Assembly: GCA_024449915.1 (NCBI GenBank)
Contig: JAMZAV010001456.1
Coordinates: 124,001 to 188,000, forward strand
Direction: 5' to 3'
DNA length: 64,000 nt
Source: Sweltsa coloradensis
Taxonomy: Eukaryota > Arthropoda > Insecta > Plecoptera > Chloroperlidae
This document shows positions 45,417-56,083 of this stretch, piece after piece. The first letter of the stretch is position 1; the number at the start of each line of letters is the position of its first letter. Below the pieces are notes generated by a model. It did no database searches, had not been told where the DNA came from, and saw only the letters and a list, made by a program, of their open reading frames with translations. The position numbers and the translations under genes were made by a program.

Positions 45417-45790
45417 CTCCCGAGCACTAGAGTTGGGAGGGTAGCCCCCTTACTTACCTACTGACGGTGTGGCTTAGTATGAATGGAGTGTGAAGTAACC
45501 TTGCTGACGATGACAACATGCATGCAGAATTTACTTCTTGCGTGGCCCTACCACAGGTTTAGTTATGTGTTGCGAGTTTTGTTTGCATGTAGTAAGCTGA
45601 TTTTAAGTGGCCACCATCTGCCTGACGAGTCCCAGAAGGGCGTCATGGATTAAGGTAACAACTTTTTAAATTAGCTGCAGTTGTCATCAGCAGGTAAAAA
45701 GTTTTGTCTTTGGGCTGAAATTTATGTTCTCTTTGTTTTCCCAACCTGTCAACCCTTCTCCAATATAACTAGCCAAAAGGCAATTTCAAC
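45417..45790 (+). mobile_element. Hammerhead-bearing repeat, copy 2 (ribozyme decayed)
   Basis: Same ~370-bp repeat as 40,585-40,985. At 45,616-45,650 the ribozyme position reads CTGACGAG, stem II region TCCCAGAAGGGC, then GTCATGGAT: the GAAA and 5' half of stem III are deleted, so it cannot fold into a working hammerhead. The GTC in this copy suggests the ancestral cleavage triplet. Confidence 0.75.
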
Positions 45791-47327
45791 ACTTAGAAAT
45801 AATAATAATAAGGCCGAGTCTCGAACCACGATCGTGGCTGCTGCTGACAACCTCAGACACCACGGTCGTGGGATGTAGGTGTATCCCTAGATCCCACGGT
45901 GGTAATTTAACATGGTGTTTTCAACTTACGACTGCATGGGTAGTAAATGGGGTTTCTAGTTGGAAATAACCAATATTAATGTATAAATAGAGTTCAGCAC
46001 ATATTTATGTATTGTATTATGTTTTATTCATACGTTTTTAACAATAAAACGCGTTAAAAATAGATCAAAACCAATTAAAGTGACTCCTATGAGTGTACTC
46101 TCTAGTAGCATACACAAACATAAATTACTAAATTCAAGTTAAAAATGAAACAAAAAATATGGTGTTGCTTTCAAAATAGAAACACATAATTTAAATATTG
46201 TTTGTAACTATTTCCAATGAAATACATTCACATTTCACTAAATTATTATTTATTTGCGTCTTCAGTACTGCTAGTGCGTCAATTGACAAATACACGCCTC
46301 AGTCATGGCTGCTGAAATGTAGTGCAGCCACCCAATGAAAACCAAATAATGGCCAGAAAAATCATATTTTATTTCTTCTTGTATGGATCAGTTTTCTTAT
46401 TTTTAGTTATACATTTGAATATTTGATGAACTGGTCTCTTGTTGTTTTGTTATACGTAGATTTTATAACGTGTAGCACGTAATATATGACCATGAAAATC
46501 TATTGCCAACCTTAGAATCCGCTTGGCAACATCGCAACGTTAGGCGACTGAAAGCTTGGCCAGGGAAGCGCTATCTCTATATGTCGGTACGTAGGTATGC
46601 CGGGCTACCAACACGAAGAGCAGTAGAGATAGCTCTTTCCTTTCCGCTAGCCAGCACAGAACATGGCACAGAATGAGACGTTTATGGTTTTCAAAGTGAC
46701 ACGGCTTTTGCGCGTAATAGGCCTACCAAGGGGTATTTCTAGTAAAAAGGAAAATAAGAGAAAGAAAAGAAGTACAAAACCACAATATTTGTTTGTGAAA
46801 TTAATGCTATTTTACGTAATATAACGGATAGGTCTAGGCCACATTGTAGTAAGTGGGCGTCTACGTAGAGCTGGAGACATTATTAGGGAGATAAAGTAGT
46901 TGTGGTTACAAAAATTCCACTGTATGTAGGTCCCACTCGCAAAGCATCGGACACACGGGAATGTTCGCTGGCAAATATTTTTTGGGAAAACCAACCCACC
47001 ACACCAGAACAGAGGTAATTGAATACATAGAATAATCTGCTCGTCGTCTCGAGTGACGAGTGCCGCACGTAAAGGCCTAGGCCCATTCAAGACTAGAAAC
47101 GACTAGGTGTATGAGTGAGTAGAAAGATACGTGGCCTACTGGACGAGCGGATAGCGTAAAGCGATCATGTTCTAGGGGTCGCCGGTTCAAGACCAGTCGC
47201 TTTTACTTTTTGCGTACCATTTTGGTTTCATACCATTTTTTGGAATATAATGGACATGATTTTTTTTGTATACGGATATTTTCATGTCTTGTCCACCAAG
47301 TGGTGAAAATTGTGGTTTAAAAGGCAT
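45791..47327. other. No gene; short palindromes and B-box-like words
   Basis: Holds CCACGATCGTGG (~45,827) and CCACGGTCGTGG (~45,862); on the minus strand GGTTCGAGACTC there resembles a B box. An inverted pair GCTATCTCTA (~46,569) and TAGAGATAGC (~46,624) frames a ~45-base loop. Otherwise nothing recognised. Confidence 0.4.
47134..47211 (+). tRNA. tRNA-like sequence (pseudo-tRNA or SINE head)
   Basis: TGGACGAGCGGATAGC resembles an A box and GGTTCAAGACC a B box at suitable spacing, with a TTTT run following. The anticodon arm and acceptor stem do not pair cleanly, so a functional tRNA is unlikely. Confidence 0.3.
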
Positions 47328-47397
47328 AAATGAGAAAAGCTCGTGGTTCTAATAATAACATGCGTAATTCACTTCGATTGTTGTAAAAGTGGTGAGT
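47328..47397. repeat. Left member of a direct repeat flanking the large inverted repeat
   Basis: Contains CTCGTGGTTCTAATAATAAC followed by ATGCGTAATTC and GATTGTTG. The same sequence in the same orientation is at about 53,308-53,368. At over 55 bp it is longer than a normal target-site duplication. Confidence 0.7.
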
Positions 47398-48775
47398 ATT
47401 ATTAGGCCAAGCAACGAAGGTCCATTTGAGACAATTTAGAACAAAAATTCCGGGCAAGCTGAATTTTTGCACAGACCTTCCAGAAAGCGTCCTTAACAAA
47501 GGGAAAAAAGTCCTGAAAAATCGGACTGGAGCGTTGGCCGCCATCTTGGAAAATGTCTGCACAAAAGTGGTTGTTTTTTTACATCTTCAAAATGGCGGAA
47601 GATAGACGAAAAGTTTCAACGGCAAAAATGTTACTCATTTAATTCCCTACAAAATGGTATCCACCATATTTCCGGTAGAGACATCGGTTACATCACAAAA
47701 TCATTGTTTATATGTTGCTTATTTTAGTACCAGCTGATTTCCTCATTTTCGTGCCCAGCATCAAACAATGCCCGGTAAATCCATGAGAAATAGATTTAAA
47801 CACAAAAGGTCTTTTGTACAGTGTTTAAAAAGCTTCCACTAGTATTTAAAAAATCAGGTCTTCGAAATAGAATTTTGCATTTACCCGGAATTTTGAGTTT
47901 TCCGACGTTGGTATTTCGTCAAAAATGCAATATTTGACCATCCAAAATCAAGCTCTAAATTGCCATTGCGGTAAAATTCTTGCTTTGCATATCATTGTCG
48001 TTAAGATTGCGATCCTAATTAAACTATTTTTTAAATCCAATATGGCTGCGAATTTACATACATGTACTTTTGACCATTTTTTTAGCACTTTTTTGGTTAA
48101 TTTGTTAACTTGAATAAAGATTTTCTCACAATGCTAGTTTAAGCAAGTTTTAAGATTTATGATTTGCCTTGAGGAAGAATTTTAATATTTTTGAAATCCA
48201 ATATGGCCACCAATAATGTACAAAACATAGAGTAGTAACATAAAAAAAATTCTGGCAAGTTGAATTTTTGCATGTACCTTTAGGAAGGCGTTTTTTATAA
48301 GGAAAAAAAGTCCTCTAAAATCAAAGCAGAATGTTGGCCGCCATCTTGGAAAATGTCTCTACAAAGGTAATTTTTCATATATCTTCAAAATGGAGGACGA
48401 TAGACGAAAGGTTTCAACGGAAAAAATAATAACCATTAAATTCTCTACAATAATAATGAACACCATATTTTCGGTAGAGACAACGGTTACGTCACAAAAT
48501 CATGGTTTTTATGTTGCTGTACCGTCTGATTTCCTCATTTTCGTGCCCAGCATCAAACAATGGCAGCTAGAAATCGATTCAAGCACAAGTAGACTTTTGT
48601 ACAGTGTTTAGGAAGCTTCCATTAATATTAAAAACAATACGGTCTTTGAAATAAGGTTTTGAATATACCAAGAATTTTGAGTTTTCCAACGTTGGTATTT
48701 CTTTAAAAATGCCATATGGCCGCCAATTCAATATATTCACATTTTTTAATTTTTAATTTTTTAAAATTTTGTTTA
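47398..48775 (+). repeat. Left arm of a ~5.9-kb inverted-repeat element
   Basis: About 1.37 kb whose complement is at 51,440-53,290. The arm holds two related subunits in direct order (each with GTTGGCCGCCATCTTGGAAA, then CTTCAAAATGG, GATAGACGAAA, GGTAGAGACA, TTTCCTCATTTTCGTGCCCA), at about 47,530-47,910 and 48,330-48,720. Several CCATCTTGG/AATATGGCC words resemble YY1 sites. No protein-coding frame is convincing. Confidence 0.85.
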
Positions 48776-51439
48776 TCTTAAGAGAGTCCGGCCGTCAGAG
48801 GTTTTTAAAAAATCGTATTTTTATTATTCATTTGTGTGTCGTTTAAAAAAAAAAAAAAAAGAAACAAATTGATTTTTTGATTTTTTGTGTAAGTTAGTGA
48901 CTATGTTCGGACTATGGGGCAGGAATGCACTAACTGTAAGTTGCGAAACTTTGACGTTGATTTTCTCTGAACATTATTTTTTAATACAAAGGTACATTTT
49001 TCTCAGGAACTATACATGCAAATGTCTTAAAAATTTCAGAGCATGTAGATATATTGAGTCTTTAAACTTTGCCCCTTTCAATAATAATGTTTTTGTATTA
49101 CTTTTAATTATAATAATTCAAACATGTGTTAAAATATTCAAAAAATGTACACTAATTACACCGATTAATTAAACACAATTAAATATAGTTTCCAACACAC
49201 AATTTGTGTAATGAAAGGGGCAAAGTGTAAAGAATTCAATTCTTAAACTAGGAAAAAAAATTAGAGCTCTAGCTTGTATGGTTATTTTTTAAAAATGTAC
49301 CTAAGTAATGGCTAATTTAACATATGTAAGATACAAACGGCCGGACCCCCTTAATGATGGCAATGAAGTGACTTTTTCTCGGTGATTAATCATCTTGTTC
49401 GTTATTACGATAATTTTACTGGCATTTCCTAAGGACAATGATGCACACCATCGACCATAAGTAAATCAAGGTGTCGAGTTGTATCGACTACATCCATCAC
49501 TTGATTTACTTCTGTTTGAGGGTGTACGTGACCAAGAGGATAAGGACGAGCTACTTAATTTTTATATAATCCATTATACACTCTCCGAATATGGGTCTTT
49601 CTGACGTATAGTGCGGACCTTCTGCATCCCATCTATTTTGACTCGTTTCCCTGTGCCTAGGATTGAATGTGAAATATACAATTTTAAAACAATTTATGCA
49701 TCCCTATTTAGCTTTAAAAGTATACTCAAATGTACAGCAGGAAAGATAGCCACAAGTTGCATATTCTCCTAGAGATTTCGGACAACCTTGTGAATAATAA
49801 CAGAAAATATACAATGAAATGATAGAAAAACAATAACACCGTACATGCGGTTAGGAGTTCAACATTTAAATAATTACGAATTATTATTGTTGATCAACTT
49901 GCTACACACGAAATATTCAGTTATTTTTTAAAATGTAACTTCGTAAACGACACCCGGACCCCTAGAATATAGACGTTCAACTTACCAAGTGACAAATATG
50001 CATTGATGGAATGAGCTTAGTTTCAGCTGTAAGAGCAAAAGCCTTATTTTAGTTCGAGGGGATGATTTATGTACAGGTTAAATAAGCCGCTACATGTTGC
50101 ATAACAGCATGTTCCTTTTTGGACAATTCTGTATACACCAATAACATATCCATAATTGTTGTTTTAGGGTTGTATTGTATTTTATTGGTTTTAATTCAAA
50201 TGGATGTGTACTAATCTAATAAAAAAGCTTTGAAAATAATAATTTTTTGCTTGGTGATTATTTAAACATCATGTATATGTCGTAGTCACTATTAGTGATG
50301 AAGTTGCACGCAACTGGTTGCCCATAGCAACGAGCAAAATTGACTCCAAATAAACGTAGGCGCCTGCAGAAATCAAATACTGCAACAATTTTATTCATGG
50401 ACTCATTGAACAAAATAACACAAAAATGATGTTTTTGTATAATATTGTATAAGACGACCTTTAATCTGATTATTATTAATACTGTCTTAAAGTTTAAAGA
50501 TACCTTTGAGACACTTTGACAAAATTATACTACCCATTGGTTTCTTATAGGAACGAAATCGTGTTTCAAGTCAAAACTGGCCGTTGCTATGCGTTGCCAT
50601 AGGCAGTTTATACCAAGGATACTAATATATTTACGTTGTAAAGATGCGCAACTCAATGTTAAAGTTGTGTTATAGTGCGCAAGTGTAGAGAGTGCTGCCA
50701 TCACCCCTGTGAGTCCTCAACTATTCTGGTTTTGTCGGTAACGTAGGTAGCTTTTGTAGGTGCCCTAACCTAAAAATTCTACTTTGCTGCGTCGATTCAA
50801 ATATCTTACTAGCTCAGTCAGATCATTTCAATGATTTTAGTTCTTTGTAGAGTAAAATCATTGAAATGAATAAGAAGGCCCAGTAAGACATTTGTTATTG
50901 AATCATCGTTTAACTTGCATAAGGGAATCATGGGCATAAGAGAGAGACCATTAGGTAGGCCTAGCCTTGCAAGCCTGTTCGAATTTCAATGCTAAGTTAT
51001 CATCAAAACATAACTAAATTATTACAATCGTATGGCCTAGTCTACAAAAAATACTATATGACCACACAATTACAATAGTCTTATGCAGTTATGATATTAT
51101 AATACACACTTAGCAGTGAAACAATCACAAGCTTAACTAGGCCTAGGCCCTACCTGCCGATCGTTGCTCGCAGTCGCAGTCGCAGCTGACAGCTAGTAAC
51201 GGACAGAACGTGACGTGTAAGATTTGAATTTTTCAACCAATGAGGATCAAGTATACCGACGACTAGCGCCACCACCCCAGTGAGTCCTCAACTAGCGAGT
51301 GTCACGTGACACGATTTGGAGTATAACACGTTTTCCTATCCCAGTTTCAAACCGGTGGTTTATACTAACAGAAAAGAAGATGGCTTGAAATAAGGTACCG
51401 CCCGCCGAAAAATGTCAAAAGTCCGTTAAAAATTAGCTG
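48776..51439. other. Centre of the large inverted repeat, non-coding
   Basis: Contains a TTAA-flanked MITE (48,777-49,355), a hairpin at 49,459-49,511, a perfect 17-bp-stem hairpin at 50,823-50,869, and a ~30-bp direct repeat around GTGAGTCCTCAACTA near 50,707 and 51,279. It also has the palindrome GTGTCACGTGACAC near 51,299. No gene recognised. Confidence 0.6.
48777..49355. mobile_element. TTAA-flanked MITE
   Basis: Left end TTAAGAGAGTCCGGCCGT; right end ACGGCCGGACCCCCTTAA, its near complement. TTAA duplications are made by piggyBac and Kolobok transposases; the purine-rich GAGA/GGGG start fits Kolobok better. Interior non-coding. Confidence 0.6.
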
Positions 51440-53290
51440 ACTCTGAACCAAAAAAATTAAATTAATTTAAAAAATGTGAAAATTTTGAATTGGCGGACAT
51501 ATGTTTGAAAGAAATACCAACGTTGGAAAACTCAAATTTCTGGGTAAATTCAAAACCTGATTTCGTAGACCTGATTTTTTTAAACTAATGGAAGCTTTTT
51601 GAACACTACAAAATTCTACTTGTGCATGAATCGATTTCTAGCCGCCATTGTTTGATGCGCCTGGGCACGAAAATGAGGAAATCGGCCGGTACTCCAATAA
51701 GCAACATATAAACCATGATTTTGTGACGTAACCGTTGTCTTTACCGAAAATATGGTGCCCACCATTTTTGTAGGAAATTATTAGGTGAATATTTTTCCGT
51801 TGAAACTTTTCGTCTATCTACCGCCATTTTGAAGATATATGAAAAATTGCCTTTTTAGAGACATTTTCCAAGATGGCGGCCAACATTCTGCTTTGAATTT
51901 AGAGGACTTTTTCGTCCTTATAAAAAACGCCTTCCTAAAGGTACGTGAAAAAATTCAACTTGCCAGAATTTTTTTTAATGGCACTACTCTATGTTTTGTA
52001 CATTATTGGTGGCCATATTGGATTTCAAAAATATTTAAATTCTTCCTCAAGGCAAATCATAAATCTTAAAACTTGCTTAAACTAGCATTGTGAGAAAATC
52101 TTGGTTCAAGTTAACAAATTAACCAAAAAAGTGCTAAAAAATTGTCAAAAGTACATGAATATTAAATTCACGGCCATATTGGATTTAAAAAATAGTTTAA
52201 TTAGGATCGCAATCTTAATGACAATGATATGCAAAGCAAGAATTATACCGCAATGGCAATTTAGAGCTTGATTTTGGATGGTCAAATATTGCATTTTTGA
52301 CGAAATACCAACGTCGAAAAACTCAAAATTCCGGGTAAATGCAAAATTCTATTTCATAGACCTGAGTTTTTCAAATACTAGTGTGGCTCGTTGGTCTTGT
52401 GTGGCTCGTTGGTCTTGTGTGGCTCGTTGGTCTTGTTGTGTGGCTCGTTGGTCTTGTTGTTAGCGTATCTGCTTCCAATGCAGAAGGTCCAGGGTTCGAT
52501 TCCCGCTAAAGTCAGAAGTTTTTTAACTTCTGATTTGGACTTAAGTCCATCAGTTCTTGTCTTAGGAGTTTGTAAACGGTGACTTTGGAGCCGTCCTAGC
52601 AACGAAGCACATAATAAATTTCAGAGTTGTTCTGAATCGGCCTTGTTGATTCTGGCGTTGAATCGCGGGTGTTCGCACTGTCCATACCACTGATTGCTAT
52701 ATTTCCTATTAAAAATATCGATCTTTGGTTGGTTATCGCTCACTCGTCGATTGCGTCGGGGCCTGCAGGGTTGGCTTGGTCGCTTTGATTTAAAGTCCCC
52801 CACTGAAAATCAGTTATATAACTGAGTGGGCAGACTCTAAATAAAATTTATTTTTATTTATTTATTTTATTTAAGCTTTTTAAACACTGTACAAAAGACC
52901 TTTTGTGTTTAAATCTATTTCTCATGGATTTACCGGGCATTGTTTGATGCTGGGCACGAAAATGAGGAAATCAGCTGGTACCAAAATTAGCCACATATAA
53001 ACAATGATTTTGTGACGTAACCGATGTCTCTACCGGAAATATGGTGGATACCATTTTGTAGGGAATTAAATGAGTAACATTTTTGCCGTTGAAACTTTTC
53101 GTCTCTCTTCCGCCATTTTGAAGATGTAAAAAAACAACCACTTTTGTGCAGACATTTTCCAAGATGGCGGCCAACGCTCCAGTCCGATTTTTCAGGACTT
53201 TTTTCCCTTTGTTAAGGACGCTTTCTGGAAGGTCTGTGCAAAAATTCAGCTTGCCCGGAATTTTTGCAGAAAAAAAACCTTCGTTGCTTG
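51440..53290 (-). repeat. Right arm of the inverted-repeat element, split by a SINE
   Basis: Complement of the left arm in full order, including CCAAGATGGCGGCCAAC at about 51,868 and 53,157. A SINE occupies 52,381-52,866; without it the arm length (~1.37 kb) equals the left arm. Ends CCTTCGTTGCTTGGCC at ~53,277-53,292. Confidence 0.85.
52381..52866 (+). mobile_element. tRNA-derived SINE, copy 2, with amplified A-box segment
   Basis: The 18-bp unit GTGTGGCTCGTTGGTCTT is present at 52,381, 52,399 and 52,417, with a fourth copy after a 4-base GTTG offset. Then come the anticodon-like CTGCTTCCAATGCAG, B box GGTTCGATTCC (~52,494), the SINE body, CAGTTATATAACTG (~52,812) and a T-rich (TTTA)n tail. 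It sits within the right arm of the large inverted repeat; the matching left-arm site near 47,850 is uninterrupted. Confidence 0.9.
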
Positions 53291-53307
53291 GCCTATATAG
53301 TTTAAAT

Positions 53308-53368
53308 GTGTAAATGGGAAAACCTCGTGGTTCTAATAATAACATGCGTAATTCTCTTTGATTGTTGA
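53308..53368. repeat. Right member of the direct repeat flanking the inverted repeat
   Basis: CCTCGTGGTTCTAATAATAA, CATGCGTAATTC and GATTGTTG in the same orientation as at 47,328-47,397. Confidence 0.7.
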
Positions 53369-53559
53369 GATAACAAACACTTGTGCAGCCAACATCTTAC
53401 TAACATTTATCATCAATTACTGGAGATGGTTAGGAAATCTTCGAGGCAATAGTAGGCTACTCCCTCTCCAGTAAATGTGTTTTAAGTTTGCCCTTGAAAG
53501 TAACACCACATGAAGAAGCTTTAATATTGAGAGAAAGTTTACTGCACAGATAAGTAGGG

Positions 53560-54045
53560 CTATGCTGAACTTTTAAACTTTAAACTTTTTTTTTTTTACA
53601 GGAAGGAATGACAATGTTTGCTCTTGATCTAGAATTAGATTGGCATGGTTTTCGGAGTGCACAGAAAATAGTTCTGGGTGTGAATAAACGAAAGTTGCGG
53701 CAGATAGAATTAGCTCCGAGGGGACTGTAAGAATCCGTAAATAAGAGAAAATAAGTTCTACAGAACTGTTGCCTGGAGATACCAGCAATGATCCTAACTG
53801 ACCGTTTGTGTATTAAGAAGATCCTGGTTGCATGTGAGGAGGAGCCCCAGAAGAGAATGCCGTACGAATGTAGGCAGGATATTCCATTAGAAGAGTAGTG
53901 GGATTTACTAGCTATTCAAGTTTTCTTAGCATAAAACAACCATTTAGAAGGTGCGAAGCAGACATCTGAATATGAGATGACCAATCAAGCGTATCATCTA
54001 CATTAATTTTAGTAAGGCCTAGGTCTTTAGTGCTCAAACTCAATA
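53560..54045 (-). pseudogene. LINE 3, RT C-terminal remnant
   Basis: Minus-strand words VDDTLDWSSHIQMSASHLLN and GCFMLRKLE (about 54,020-53,930), then HSYGILFWGSSSHATRIFLI and HKRSVRIIAGIS (about 53,860-53,770), matching the thumb and C-terminal region of CR1/Jockey-like RTs. At least one stop or frame break lies between them. The first phrase was amplified inside the adjacent Helentron. Confidence 0.75.
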
Positions 54046-54067
54046 TTTCTCAATTATTCTGGACTTC

Positions 54068-55055
54068 AGGCGCGTTGTTGGATGAGTGTAATTGGTGCTT
54101 TGAGCTACACTCAAAAATGTGGCAGTTCTAAGTTCAGATTTTGAAGATCACCAGAAAATTTTATTGCAATTGGAGCATTCAAGTTTTCTTAGCATAAAAC
54201 AACCACTTAGAAGGTGTGAAGCAGTCATCTGAATATGAGATGACCAATCAAGCGTATCATCTATAGTAAGGCCTTAGCACTTTAGTGCTCAAACTCAATA
54301 TTTCTCAATTATTCTGGACTTCAGGCGCGTTGTTGGATGAGCGTAATTGGTGCTACGAGCTGAACTAAAAAATGTGGCAGTTCTAAGTTCAGATTTCGAA
54401 GACCTCCAGAAAATTTCATTGCAATTGGAGCATTCAAGTTTTCATAGCATAAAACAACCACTTAGAAGGTGCGAAGCAGTCATCTGAATTTGAGATAACC
54501 AATCAAGCGTATTATCTATATTTAGTAAGGCCTAGGACTTTAGTGCTCAAACTCAATATTTCTCAATTATTCTGGACTTCAGGCGCATTGTTGGATGAGC
54601 GTAATTGGTGCTTCGAGCTGCACTAAAAAATGTGGCAGTTATAAGTTCAGATTTCGAAGACCTCCAGAAAATGTCATTGCAATTGGAGCATTCAAGTTTT
54701 CTTAGCTTAAAATAACCACTTAGAAGGTGCGAAGCAGTCATCTGAATATGAGATGACCAATCAAGCGTATTATCTATATTTAGTAAGGCCTAGGACTTTA
54801 GTGCTCAAACTCAATATTTCTCAATTATTCTGGACTTCAGGCGCGTTGTTTGATGAGCGTAATTGGTGCTTCGAGCTACACTCAAAAATGTGGCAGTTAT
54901 AAGTTCAGATTTCAAAGGCCTCCAGAAAATGTCATTGCAATTGGAGCATCGGATTAGCCAGGTGTTAACAAACACACAAAAATACAAACAGAAAAAAAAA
55001 CATTACGGATTTTTTTCTCCAGTGTAGTGGAATGGAATCTTCGCTACGCTCATCA
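54068..55055 (-). mobile_element. Helentron, type 2, with ~256-bp tandem units containing LINE-derived DNA
   Basis: The 5' end (minus) is at ~55,055 (GATGAGCGTAGCGAAGATTC) and the interior is AATCCGTAATGTTTTTTTTT-like. The 3'-end word GCGTTGTTGGATGAG recurs at about 54,072, 54,326, 54,584 and 54,842, each followed by ~170 bp carrying the LINE phrase GAGATGACCAATCAAGCGTA. Spacing is 254-258 bp. The terminal CTAG hairpin is missing. Confidence 0.78.
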
Positions 55056-56083
55056 ATTATGGCTAAAGATGAAGGTTGATTTTGATATTATTGTGTGACA
55101 TTCACAGTCTGGTGGTCCATCTGGACCCATTTTTCTTTGTAATAAATATGCATAATATATGCATAATATAAGCATAATTGTGTATTAATTTAATATCTCT
55201 ATCACTTTTAATGAATATGTACAACTGAGTATCAGGAGGGTTTCATTAGACTGCACACTATCATGTAGAATCATAATTTATGTAAATTTTTGGGGTTTAA
55301 TTGGGGATAATTGCAAGTTTAATAATCAAGCTAATTAAGGTAATTAACGAGAGAGTTCAAGGATGAAAAGTACATCTATATGTGCGTTTTGGTAAAACTA
55401 GAGTCATGGTCTTTAGTTTTGGGTCGATTCATTAAGAAATAAGAAAGTTATTAACGATTTTAGGTTTGCATCTGGGAAGAGAGAGGTTTTAACATTGGAA
55501 TTAGCCTGAGATGCATGACTGCACACAGTTTTGACTGTCGCCTGGGATGGACGTGACCAGAGGCTGCGTGGCAGTGGCGATTTAGGGTAGAAACGTCCAG
55601 AAGCATCTATAAAGGCTGACCAAGAGTCTCTTGGAGTAGGTGTTTGAAGCCATAACGGCAAGGTAGTAGGAGGCTGAAGACTGGATACCCTAGGAGTGGG
55701 GAGGCTAGGGCTGTCACGTGACAAGCGACCGTAATAAAACCACCCTGCAGAGGGGAAACCAGTAGTGAGTGTCAAAGGAGTAGTAGTAGGAAGGTGTCGG
55801 TCGTCTCGGGACCTTCGAGTCCTGTTTGAAAGTATTCTTGAGGGAGGATAGGGAACTGCTGGCAGTCAGTATGGTGCATTTTTAAGTGTTTGTAGAAGGA
55901 ACCCCAGTGCCTCGTTGGGACCACCCGACCTATTGATAAAGTAGATAAGTGACGAAATCAAGTTTGTCTAGTTGAATATGATGTGAAGTGGCTAACCAGT
56001 AAAGAAGTGGTAATATCTGTTTCGCTAATGAGTCATTTGAAATTGTTTTCTTTTGTTTAGAAAGTTGTGAAGTGGTTTTATTA
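55056..56083. other. No gene recognised; one 120-codon unassigned frame
   Basis: A minus-strand frame at 55,413-55,775 is Pro/Ser-rich (for example SPSLPTPRVSSLQPPTTLP) and matches no family I recognise. It has no visible promoter or splice context and lies between transposons. Confidence 0.35.

Noticed and set aside
55413..55775. 120-codon Pro/Ser-rich minus frame as a gene
   Set aside because: No recognised domain, no neighbouring exon or signal; kept only as an unassigned frame.
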